This document shows, in pieces, positions 50,302 to 59,599 of a stretch of DNA of 64,000 nucleotides. The stretch spans positions 1,712,454 through 1,776,453 of the forward strand of contig CP111160.1 of NCBI GenBank assembly GCA_026367775.1, in the 5' to 3' direction. The notes beneath the pieces are model-generated. The model did no database searches. It had not been told where the DNA came from and saw nothing but the letters and a program-made list of their open reading frames with translations. Within the stretch, counting starts at the first letter, position 1. Each line of letters begins with the position of its first letter. The translations under genes and the position numbers were made by a program. Source of the stretch: Exserohilum rostratum (Eukaryota > Ascomycota > Dothideomycetes > Pleosporales > Pleosporaceae).

Positions 50302-50963
50302 ATGCAATATCTCTTCACTGCTATTCTAGCTTTTGCTACTCTGATAGCTGCACAACTTCAACCAGATGAGATAATCGACAGAATCGATGCCCTCACCTCA
50401 AAAATGGAAGATATCCAAGAGAGATCCAAGGAAATCCAGGTTGAAGACGCTTTTCTATTCATCCTCGATGATGGTGCATTCCCTATGATCATCAGCATGT
50501 TTGAAGAGCTGAGAGCATTAGCGAAAGATAGTGCAGAGAGTGTGACGAAATCCGAAGAGATATCTGATGATGAAGTATCTAAGAATATTGTTCAAGAGTT
50601 TGCAGAGGTAAGCATATTTTACTACTCTTAAATGAACAATTACAATATTGACAATGAAAAGTTAGCTACACAGACTACGGAGACTATGCAGACGTTTGCT
50701 GAAAAGGCAGGTCTTCTTGAAGAAGTTCCTGAACTTGGGTCTCCTATAGCGGATGAGCTTGAACAAAGTAATGGTGCTATTGATGTGAGTATCTTACATA
50801 TCTCTATATAGGCAGATCTATGTACTAATATTGAACTATTTAGCGTTTTGCTATAAGGGTTGATAAGCTTTTTAGCGATCAAGACTATGCTTCTCAAGTT
50901 GAGCAGCAAATCATGATGATTGATACAGCTTTCTCCATAGCTATCGAAGCATACCGGGGTTAA
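50302..50963 (+). CDS. HsbA-like small secreted alpha-helical protein
   Basis: Three exons, 50302-50607, 50662-50784 and 50844-50963, with introns of 54 and 59 bp, giving 182 residues. The N-terminus is a signal peptide (MQYLFTAILAFATLIAAQ); in-frame ATGs 3 and 10 codons upstream are alternatives. The mature part is acidic and almost entirely helical, with the pattern of hydrophobic surface-binding protein A (PF12296): an early Asp/Ile-rich helix (DEIIDRIDALTSKMEDIQER), a Ser-Asp-Asp turn (ISDDEVSKNIVQEF) and a helix pair around KAGLLEEVPELGSPIADEL. It has no cysteines. HsbA proteins coat hydrophobic surfaces and recruit hydrolases such as cutinases. The family call rests on pattern only. It converges on the gene at 50996-51582, with 32 bp between stops. 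Confidence 0.6.
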
Positions 50964-50995
50964 AGTTAGGGATCCTTTGTCTGAAAGTTTAACAT

Positions 50996-51582
50996 TCACA
51001 CAATAATAAGCTTTCCCAGCTTAGCAAATGTGTCGTCAACGTCATCTGCATCAAGGGTCTCTAGTGCCTCGTCATCGATGACCATACACCATTCATATTT
51101 TGGACCAAACAGTTCTTCTTCATTGTATGCATCCTGGTAGCGAGGCTCATACAGTCTCTCGGAATCGTCTATCCGAGCATAGTGTGCGCGGAAATGAGTG
51201 CATACTTCCGAGAGCGACGCGTTAGGCATGATGGCTGTAGGGACAAGACGTAGGGCATCTATTATGCGTTGGTTGTAAGATACGGGATAAGAGTCGTGCA
51301 GGTTTTCAGTTGAGAGGTCGTGGAATTTGTCTAGTAGCCTTTGGAAATAGGTATTGTCGTTAACCACTTATACACCGCATTAGTCACGCTCGTATTAATT
51401 GAGAATAGAAACATATCCGCTGTTTTGCCCAGGAAGCTGTTTTGATCAGAACTAAACTCGTCTTGCTCTTGTAGGCGCGTGTAGGTGGCGTAAACGTAGA
51501 AGCCCCATGTTGGGTCGGAGCTAGTGATAAAATTGTTTAAAAACTCCTTACATGCTTTCTTTCCATCGTTATGTAGTCCCAT
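50996..51582 (-). CDS. Conserved fungal hypothetical protein, two exons
   Basis: Two overlapping minus-strand frames are best joined by an 86-bp intron (51367-51452, donor GTTCTG, branch GTGACTAAT, acceptor TATAAG), giving exons 51453-51582 and 50996-51366 and 166 residues. It starts MGLHNDGKKACKEFLNNFIT and includes DPTWGFYVYATYTRLQEQDE and, near the C-terminus, ELFGPKYEWCMVIDDEALET. The layout, with a WGFxxYRxxY start and a CxVIDxEAL end, recalls a common but uncharacterised family of small fungal cytosolic proteins. Without the intron two frames conflict; the donor is weak, so the splice is inferred. Confidence 0.5.
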
Positions 51583-52900
51583 GATAGCTTCTTTTGAGTT
51601 GCGTGTGATGTGATCGTTTTTGAAGGTTAAGGTTAAGAGTTAAGAGTGCACGAAAACGTAGTAAGAGGGTAGAAGTCACAGGCGAGCCGCCCAGACCCCA
51701 CCTTAGCACCAAAATCACCCTGTTTTTAGCTCATATCAGCGCTTCGCTACTAGGTGGACATCAGATATAGATTTTACATGCATGCTTCTCGCATCACACT
51801 CCAAAAATCCTTCAAGAGTAGGTAGATGCGTCAGGCAGGCTCACAAACAAGAATTGTTCGTGATGTTAGATGGACTGACCATTCCGATGAGTTAAGGTAA
51901 CCTTTTAATTTCTTACTCATATTATTTTTCAGAAAGACATCTACCTTCAATAATGACTTCGATCAGAAAGTAGCTCATTAATACTAGGTACGCACCCTAG
52001 CTGTTAGCTTGTGGCTTGCTAAAACCTTGTGAGGCTTAACGTTAGCCTGGTGGCCTGGAATAAGGAATCCTGGCACAGTAAGTGCGCAGGCGACCCACAG
52101 GCGAGATCTGCTGCAATAACAGGTGTCTGCGTCTCCTGTGTGCGATCGCGTACCTTGCCGCCCATGCCGCCCAGGAGCCTAGGCGCCCTGTATACGCCAA
52201 CAAGCAACTCATGACCGCTCTGCATTAGATAATTCTTCTGTTCCACTTTTCACCTTTTCACCTAATCTTTTCAACATCCTCCTACAGAGGATGTTTGCAC
52301 AAAGTGTGAAATTACAGGGTTGCAACAAGCGCTACCCACTATGCTAAGCACCTATGCACCTTAGGAACGGTGTATACAGTAAGTGCATTTAAGTGGGATA
52401 CCATAAACCACTATATATTTCCTGGAGAATAGATAGATAGATATAAGAAGTGCTGACTGGAACCGTAACTATCAGTGTGGTACCACAGGAACCAACGACT
52501 TTCTTCTCTTGTTTCCTTACTCCTAGTCAAGTATGTCGCTTGCGAAAGCTTTGTTACTCGCCTTCGTAAATCCACTATCCCTCTTGTTCTACACACTAAG
52601 CGACTAACGTCGAGATACTAGTGCATAGTAACGTTAGTAATGCAGCGAGCACGAGAGTAGTGCTGCTAAACATGTGCTACAGCCGAGCGTTGACACGATA
52701 TGCACGCAAGCTAAATTAATAAACACCTACATCTTCATAATCATATTGCGCTCATATAATCATTTTTCTAACCTGATTTGTAGGATAGAATGCAAATATT
52801 TTGGAGAATGGCAAAACCTGTATGATTATAATAACTTCAAATATGTGAACTACAACATGATCGACCAGAATCGTAGTAAGGGGCTGGGAAAGATGTTGGG
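51583..52900. other. Intergenic region, no gene seen
   Basis: Short frames only. 52019-52250 is a G+C-richer block with overlapping 61- and 75-codon frames on the two strands and sharp edges; it may be a fragment of a mobile element, but no termini were identified. Confidence 0.4.
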
Positions 52901-52910
52901 TGGTACACTT

Positions 52911-53214
52911 TCAGTTCTGCCAGAACATGACCATGTTCTCATGGGCTCCGGATGTCTGGCTAGGAGCCCTGACCTTCACACCTGGGCTGCTGCTAACGAT
53001 TTCTGCATTCGTACTACTAACAATCTTTGCACTTGTGCTGGTGCTAGGAGGAGGGATGATGAATGAAGATTTCTCATTCTCTTTCGCCAGAAATATGTTC
53101 AAGCGCTCCTTATTACCACACATTGTTGTCTTGTCTCCAGTGCAAGGAATGTTGCATTCCGTTTCATGCAGCGCCCACTCGCCAGGGATAAAGTTGCTAC
53201 CCCAGCACTGATTG
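52911..53214 (-). pseudogene. WSC-domain (carbohydrate-binding) gene remnant
   Basis: The minus strand reads GNQCWGSNFIPGEWALHETE, then CNIPCTGDKTTMCGNKERLN and IFLAKENE, then a Ser/Thr/Pro-rich stretch and a stop at 52911. Spacing and residues match the second half of a WSC domain (CxCG...CxxxCxG...CGGxxRLxxY), found in secreted or wall-anchored fungal proteins. An intron acceptor (GAATAG) lies at its start, but no upstream exon with the first half of the domain or a signal peptide was found in the next 400 bp. The usual CWCG is CWG. It is a 5'-truncated remnant. Confidence 0.55.
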
Positions 53215-53604
53215 CCTATTCTAGCCAGACTATACCTTAACTTCTATCAATGTAGTGCATATATCTTGCTGGAGTTACATGGGTCCTGACAAGACCGATA
53301 CGAAGGCAGCATAAATGCAACATAGAGTTTGTGAAAAGCCAGGGCTAGAAAAGACCCATGAAGAGCTGGTTTTGCCTTCAGATGGGTAAGAAGTGATTCA
53401 GAATCTCACCGTTCGTACATTAGTATCAGAATCGCACCTTAGTTCACATAGTATGATATGTACTATGTTACGTGACTTAAAATCACATGCGCTCTTATTT
53501 GAGTTGTATAAAGTCGCCCTCTCTCGCTCCCTTGGTACAACAACTTCTTTCCTTCTGATCTGCTTATTCCATCTCTGACAGGTTATTGTACTACATTCGT
53601 TGTC

Positions 53605-54587
53605 TCACTGCTCTCCATCCACTATCCAGCGATGCAAGGCATCGAAATCCCGGCACGTATGTGGGGTGTACGGCTGGATCACCACTGTGTACACATCATC
53701 CCAGCGGGCCCACATGGGTGACAGGTCTGCATTGCATTGCACATATCTGAAATTGACGTTAGCAATTATGGTTCCAGACATGAAGCCGGGTTTTGGTTTT
53801 TCAGACTCACTGCCGCAGGTAGTCGATGCAATGCTCTGCCAAGTGTTAATAATGTTGTGTTCACAAGTGTTTTTCAGAGCCAAAACTTACCCTTGTGCAG
53901 CTCACGCACTTGCGGTGTATCTTTCACTGGATACTTGTCTGGCCAAAGAAACTTTCTTAACGTATCAATGCAATGGAGGCCATGGTACACCTCAAAGCCC
54001 ATAACGTAGTTGCCATCCGGATACTGATATGTCTTACCCTGGGCAAGCCTTTTCCCTGCTTCACCAGATCGATTGAATGTTGTCACTTTTCAAATCAGCG
54101 TGAGAAAGTAATTTCCTAGTTGCTGGCGGCGTGCTCACCTTTCAGTAAATCCTCCCAGGCGTTGTCGATCTCCGGTCTCGGTGGACCAACCCATTCAGGC
54201 TCATCGACCAGGAATTCCCATGTCGAACGATTCTGGGTCGGTTGCAGAGGATTAGTGAAAGATTTCTCTTTGAACCCTACCACATCTTCCAGGTGTGCTG
54301 CATAATGTCAGCCTAAGCCTTGAATAGGTATCATTCGTAGACACACTCAGATCTGTAGGGAAGTAGCTTTGGCATTGATTTTTCCTCTGGAGCAGAAAAA
54401 TCACGAACAGCAGTATGAAGATTGTGACACATTGAGCTGCGGCCAGGACTTGGATCCCGGATGGCCACCAGCTACTGCGTGATTTTGTCGGTCTCTTTGT
54501 TGTGGGGGAAAGAAGGCTCTCTTCACTGCCGTCTTTTTCGGAAGATTCGTTTGAAAAATTTGCGTAGGTCGGCAGAAGTTGCGACAT
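53605..54587 (-). CDS. UstYa-family (DUF3328) oxidase-like protein 1
   Basis: Five exons: 54347-54587, 54139-54297, 53891-54085, 53811-53835 and 53605-53746, with introns of 49-64 bp, giving an intact 253-residue frame. A cytoplasmic Ser-rich N-terminus is followed by one membrane segment (about residues 45-67, IQVLAAAQCVTIFILLFVIF). The lumenal domain holds the first family motif as YHGLHCIDTLRKF (HxxHC) and the second as HKGEHCIDYLRQ, then YVQCNADLSPMW and HTCRDFDALHRW. UstYa proteins (PF11807) modify kexin-processed RiPP precursors in the secretory pathway, often forming the Tyr-derived macrocycle. In motif 2 the spacing is H-x3-HC rather than H-x2-HC, and this motif is encoded mainly by a 25-bp microexon. 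It is divergent from the precursor gene at 55345. Confidence 0.9.
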
Positions 54588-54907
54588 TGTGGAGCATTCA
54601 AAGAGAGTTACCTACTGCAGAATAACAATGCCGAGTAGGACGAGGACTTAGGCTTTCGCTCACAGGAGGTATGCAAAAGTATAGATGCTTCGTCAAATGG
54701 GTCATTCTAAGAATCGATCGATCAAAAATCGTGATCTGCCCAAGTCGGGCAGTCACTCGGAAAGTTAGCAGGGATGAATACGCGTACGCTAGCGCTAATG
54801 TTGGTATGGCTTCTTGAAAAGCTGGGGTGATGTCAAACATGGAGTGTAACACCGCCTTCACGTCGCCCTTGTCCCTCCGACGTGGAGAGACCTCACCTGT
54901 GGGCCCA

Positions 54908-54923
54908 CTCTCGGTCGATCGGT
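54908..54923 (+). promoter_or_regulatory. Inverted repeat, left arm: CGG-N5-CGG site
   Basis: CTCTCGGTCGATCGGT, containing CGG-TCGAT-CGG. Its exact reverse complement occurs at 55048-55063, and similarity continues imperfectly for about 12 bp inward. Spaced CGG pairs are binding-site shapes of Zn(II)2Cys6 regulators, the usual controllers of fungal metabolite clusters; alternatively the two arms are termini of a roughly 156-bp MITE-like insertion. Confidence 0.55.
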
Positions 54924-55047
54924 GAAACCGGATATCCCAGAAGGTTCGACGTCCATCTTACCCAGATGTCGTTTGTATTTCTTCCCACGTGACTGTCCAC
55001 ATGACTATCCTCTATCGTTATTGCTGGACAATATTATTTCCTGTTTT

Positions 55048-55063
55048 ACCGATCGACCGAGAG
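55048..55063 (-). promoter_or_regulatory. Inverted repeat, right arm: CGG-N5-CGG site
   Basis: ACCGATCGACCGAGAG, the perfect reverse complement of 54908-54923, about 180 bp upstream of the TATA box of the precursor gene. Confidence 0.55.
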
Positions 55064-55344
55064 CTAGTAATATCCCCATATACTCAGGCTCGCTAATCGC
55101 GCAAAGCGAGCCATTGTCCACGCACGCCCAAAGATCACGCAAAGCTAATCATCGTATCACCGCTGCCTGGTATCGATTGGGCATGCTGACGCTGTAGGCT
55201 TCATTGGGACTCACTGTGTTCCTGGCAATATAAAGTCTAGGTGGATTTCCGCATAGTGGCCACAGTCCTCGATTGCAGCAACTCCCTCATACAACAACTT
55301 CACCAACCAAAATACTTGTGACTCTACAATCAACATCCATCATC

Positions 55345-55824
55345 ATGAAGTACACCACTGCACTCATCTCCGCCGCCATTTTCGGCGCTAACTTCGTTAC
55401 TGCGGTGCGTCTCTCCCTCTATAGACCTTTATTGTGACCTCCTTCTGACCATAACACCTCCTAGGCTCCAACGAGTGGCCTCACCAAGCGCGATGCAGAG
55501 GCTCAGTTCATCCCAGTCTACTGCACTAACAACCCTGCCGGTTGCAAGAAGATGAAACAGAGGAGCGAAGCGCAAGAGGAATGGAAGCGTGCCGTCGAGA
55601 ACGTTATTGCCGATGAACTCGCAAAGCGTGATGCCGACCCGCAGTTCATTCCTGTGTACTGCACCAACAACCCTTCTGGTTGCAAGAAGAGGGAGGTAAT
55701 GCAAGCAGCCGAGGAGGAGTGGAAGCGTTCTGTTGCGGTTGATATCGCGGAGCAGATTGCGAAGCGTGATGCTGATCCGCAATTCATTCCTGTCTACTGC
55801 ACCAACAAACCTCAAGGATGTTAG
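55345..55824 (+). CDS. Kexin-processed repeat precursor peptide (putative RiPP precursor)
   Basis: Two exons, 55345-55404 and 55465-55824, joined by a 60-bp intron right after the signal peptide, giving 139 residues. Residues 1-20 (MKYTTALISAAIFGANFVTA) are a signal peptide. The rest is three repeats with an exact 46-residue period. Lys-Arg at 28-29, 74-75 and 120-121 is followed by DAEA, DADP and DADP and then the core: QFIPVYCTNNPAGC (34-47), QFIPVYCTNNPSGC (80-93) and QFIPVYCTNKPQGC (126-139). Cores 1 and 2 are followed by KK or KKR; core 3 ends at the stop, which fixes the core C-terminus. Acidic helical spacers (EEWKRAVENVIADELAKR type) separate the units. Kex2 cleavage after KR, then dipeptidyl trimming of X-Ala/X-Pro and removal of C-terminal Lys/Arg, would release three 14-mers. 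Flanking UstYa genes point to a dikaritin-type RiPP; a pheromone-like peptide is the alternative. Confidence 0.88.
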
Positions 55825-57143
55825 AGCAAGGGGAGATGGGGAGTGTAGGCAATGCTAGAAGGCGCAAAGGGGTTGTCTCGACAATTTGCCAGCTTCAAGA
55901 GGTTGTATCTATCTGCATTGCGTAGTGAAGATTGTTGCATGCGAAGTGGTGCGCAACTACCACATGGCGTCTTCTAACGTGCAATGAATAATATTTGTAT
56001 TCGACATATATTGTCATATCCGCTCTATTGTCTTTACTTCCGAAATTTTGCGTCTAAAGCCGATCGATCACACAGTATCTCCTGCATTAGACTTGTTTTC
56101 TTCGAACAGCGAACAACGCAAGACTTGGTCATCTGACTCAATGAACAAAGCACCAGACCGTAACATCTTTCACAGTCTTCAAGACTGAGACTGACTTAAC
56201 GACCTGTCGTTGCCGATCCGAAACCTAATGTAAACTAGTCCATCTCACCCCTGTCACCAAAACATCAAGTTCTGCATCTATCTGACGTCAGGAACGTGCT
56301 CGGCTGTTCCCCGGGCTATGTTCGGCGGTGCTATCACAGGTCGGACCTAAGAGGCCTAACATGCAACTACACACGCCTACCGCGCCAGAAAGGCTGTGCA
56401 CAAGATATCAGAGCCGCTGATATCGTTGCGTAATTCATACTTATAGGTTGGCCACCGCTACCCAGTAATGTAAGAGATACCTACGAGGTACCACCAAGTC
56501 CCTTACTCTGGGCCTAGCCCATTACAGTAGACAGCTGAAATCTTGGTAGTTAGACTCGGAGCGCAAGTTACTAATCATCCCGATGGACAGCCGAACACAA
56601 CCTGTGGGATAGTATAGTGCCGGCCTCTCCGTATTTTATACGAACGGACCAGCTTATTTATATTGCTCGGAAATTCACATGGCAAGTATTTCAGCAAATT
56701 TGATTAATCGCACCAATAGGAGGTTGTTTGACCCATTAGCCCTGGAGAGCATGTGGGGAAAAGGCAAGAGTGCAGGCCTCTTTGCGCTTTATACGCACGG
56801 ACCAGGTCGTATACGTAGTGTGAAACTTCATGTCCCTAGCAATTACCCAGGCGATCTACACTTTGCTTTACTGTGTATGTATATGGCATTTAGCTAGAAT
56901 ATTCTTTGCCCTATCGATTCGTCGTATAAGCTAGGAGGGGAAAAGGCCCGAATAGCAGACTAAAGAGTGACTAGCAGGGAAGAGGGCCGACTGTGGTACA
57001 TACTGTAGATCGCAAGCTTAGCATGTGTAATTTCCTGCCACCCTCGAGGTGAGGTTTGGGCTTAGAGCCTATTCAGTTTCGATGTCTTGTGAATGCGAAT
57101 GGATCGATAGACATTTCCAATTTCCGCTGGTTCGAACATCAAG
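55825..57143. other. Intergenic region between the precursor and UstYa 2
   Basis: No gene supported. A 72-codon plus-strand frame at 56679-56897 has no recognisable features. The segment 56180-56680 is of ordinary composition with no domain-like stretch in any frame I read. Precursor 3' UTR signals probably lie at 55980-56030 (AATAAT). Confidence 0.5.
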
Positions 57144-58104
57144 ATGTCGCGCAAAATGACTTTCACTCATTATTGGAAATATGAATTTGTTCTTCTTTTA
57201 CCACTTCTCACGTTGATTCTCACTTTGAGTTGGTTCCTCCCAACTCTCCTCAGCGGCCATCGAGGACATCCCCTCATCCACCAACGAAGGCTAGGCGAAG
57301 AGTTGAATGGCCTGATTCCCGAATGTTTGTGCCGCTGATAGAGAACTTGACACGCTGGGGTGCTGAACACTGACTGCTGCCGCAAGTCGAAATCCACAAT
57401 CGACAATTCTGGAACGACTCTGCATATGCGCCGCCTTTTGCTTTTGAAGAGCTCTCTGAGAGCCAGGTTGAGGGGATGCTTAGCAACTGGGCGGGTTTAA
57501 TGCCAAGTGGGTTTTGTGTCCTCGTCATTGAAGACTGCAGCTGATGGTTCATTTGATTTAGAAGGATCCGGGTTCGTCAAGGTGCATCGGCCAGAGCGGT
57601 ACACTTTGCCTCCTCCACTGCAGTACAAGAACCTGCCGCCGCCAGACTATTACTATTCCATCAGCGCGATGGTAAGTCTCGGCATATTGGGGTACCTGCT
57701 GATGTGATATTCGCTGACAAGCCTCAAGCACCAGATACATTGTTTGGTAGATAGCTCCCATTACTATATGCACCATAGCAAAAAGCTAATGTATGACGCA
57801 GGAAATGCTTCTCCACGACTTCGTAGCCAGCCACTCTGATCCGAAAACTTCGCACTCGCATGCCGCGTTTCACAAGTCAGATACAAAGCACTTACTGCAT
57901 TGCTTTGATTACTTGCGCCAAGCGGTCATGTGCTATGGTGATACTGCGCTTGAGGGCGCTGACCGGTATCTCGTTAAGGAGGGAAAAGATCAGGTCTTAT
58001 CTGGAACATACGGCTTTGGCACAACTCATCAGTGCAAAGACTGGAACGCACTTGTCCGATACGCAGAGGCGCATGCAAATCCGGATTGGGATAAGGTAGA
58101 GTAG
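57144..58104 (+). CDS. UstYa-family (DUF3328) oxidase-like protein 2
   Basis: Five exons: 57144-57324, 57387-57506, 57562-57671, 57729-57746 and 57802-58104, with introns of 55-62 bp, giving an intact 243-residue frame. An N-terminal membrane segment (about residues 15-34, VLLLPLLTLILTLSWFLPTL) is followed by GLIPEFEIHNRQFWNDSAYA, a GSGFVKVHRPERY strand and then the two family motifs: HQIHC, encoded exactly by an 18-bp microexon, and HLLHCFDYLRQ, followed by GTTHQCKDWNALVRY. Read without splicing the gene seems broken by stops (57340-57420, 57540), but all lie in GT..AG introns with branch sites, and the frame closes perfectly. Same transcription direction as the precursor, 1.3 kb downstream. 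Predicted partner of UstYa 1 in modifying the precursor in the secretory pathway. Confidence 0.87.
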
Positions 58105-58189
58105 GGCAGGAACAACAATGAAAAAAGGAATTCATCTTGGCTTATTATATTAGGTTGTGCATCTACTGATTAATCTAAACAACCTGTCT

Positions 58190-59350
58190 GTATTGTTTAG
58201 TTAGTGTACTATCACACAGGGTGGTTTGCTGATACTTCTCTAACCCTAATCTAGGTTAGGGTGAGTAAGACTTAGAGGATTAGCTCTATAGTAGTTTTCT
58301 AGTAGTTTATAGTAGTAAAGATTTATAAAAGTTAACTAAAGATTAAGATCTAATAATCTTATTTAGTATAAGAACTAGTAAGAAAGTGTAATAATAAAGT
58401 TTATCTATCTTTATATCTTTATTACTTTTAGTGTAATAGATAAGTGAGTTAGCTAGGTAAGTGAGTGTTACTTATAACAAGAAGAATTCTCTCCTTAACG
58501 CAGGATAATAGGGTTAGAGGCTAACTACGTCTACGTTAGAAGGTAATAGCTATCGCAAGGCTTATAGTTACGTAATATACTATTCTACTAAGGCTAGCTA
58601 TCTAGGATAGTAGCGTACACTAGGATAGTAGTGCTATTATAACTATCCTGCTAAGAGAGAATAGATAGAATAGTAGAACTAGAGGTAATAGGTATAAGAA
58701 TAGGTTAGATTTTATTATTACACTTATTATAGTTTATTAGAATCTATTATCTAATAGATTCTCTAGGTTTATAACCTATTAGAATCTAATAGAGATAGAT
58801 TTTAGCTATAAATAGTAGAAGTAAGAAGAGAAAATTTAGTAGTATAGAGTAGGAAAGAGAGAGAGATAATAGAGATTAATAGAGTTAAGATTATTATATC
58901 TACCTTAGTTCTTCTATCTACCTAGCTATAGCTATCTTATATATCTTAAGATTAGATAGTTTAAAAGATTATATAGTACTATTAATATCTAATCTATATT
59001 AATAGTCTTGTTATAGATATAGATATCTTAATCTTAGGCTAATATTCAAGTATAATAGCTTCTAGTAATTAATTAATATTAGATCTAATAGATCTAATAG
59101 ATCTTATAGATCTAATAGAGAGAATAGTTAGGTAGCTTATTCTCTAATATAGTAAACTTTCTTAATAGTTTATCTCTTATATAGATTAATACTAGTTATT
59201 CTACTTTATAGAATAGATTATCTATTCTTTTAGTTGAATTCTATAACTCTTTTCTACTAAGAACTTTATAAATAATCTTATAGACTACTACTTTAGTCTA
59301 CTTACTCTAACCTAGACTAAAATTAAAGAAGTATAGCTAACCCTTATATA
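58190..59350. mobile_element. RIP-mutated gypsy LTR pieces split by a Copia LTR
   Basis: 58190-58440 resembles the forward start of the gypsy LTR family (CTTCTCTAACCCTAATCTAG). 58440-58734 and 59150-59350 together read, in reverse complement, as another LTR of the family seen at 60468-61070. The interruption at 58735-59149 is a Copia LTR. Composition changes abruptly at about 58140-58190, marking the end of gene island 2. Confidence 0.65.
58735..59149 (-). mobile_element. Copia LTR remnant in minus orientation
   Basis: Reverse complement of the 419-bp Copia LTR, RIP-mutated, with an extra stretch of about 30 bp of leader sequence (58745-58775) bounded by a second copy of the LTR terminus. 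The flanking 5-mers TAGTT (58730-58734) and TAGTA (59150-59154) look like a target duplication with one change. Confidence 0.7.
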
Positions 59351-59599
59351 ATACTTTAACTACTACTATATTCTTATAGAAGAATTAACCTAATAGTACA
59401 CTTAATTAAGATTTAAGATATCTCTTAATTACTCTTTATCTTAGGCTAGTACTAGTAAGCTAGTATAATATTCTAGACTAGTGCTAAACCTAGTAATTAA
59501 TAATAATATACTAACTCTAAGTAATATTAAAGAAGATAAGAATATATAAAACTTATAAAAGTTATAGTATCTTAGGTAATAGGTTATAATTATATAGTA

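Larger units (their letters stand above)
54588..55344. promoter_or_regulatory. Divergent promoter between UstYa 1 and the precursor gene
   Basis: 757 bp separate the two start codons. On the precursor side a TATAAAG lies at 55229-55235, about 110 bp before the ATG, followed by a C/A-rich leader typical of highly expressed fungal genes. In the middle lies an inverted pair of identical 16-mers (54908-54923 and 55048-55063; listed separately). The 87- and 91-codon frames in this region lack coding features. Confidence 0.6.

Noticed and set aside
53605..54004. Plus-strand frames of 134 and 90 codons over UstYa 1
   Set aside because: The minus strand gives a complete spliced DUF3328 protein; the plus-strand frames are shadows.
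55429..55815. Minus-strand frames of 128 and 89 codons opposite the precursor gene
   Set aside because: They are the antisense of the three repeats and show the same 46-residue periodicity by necessity; the plus strand has signal peptide, KR sites and an intron.
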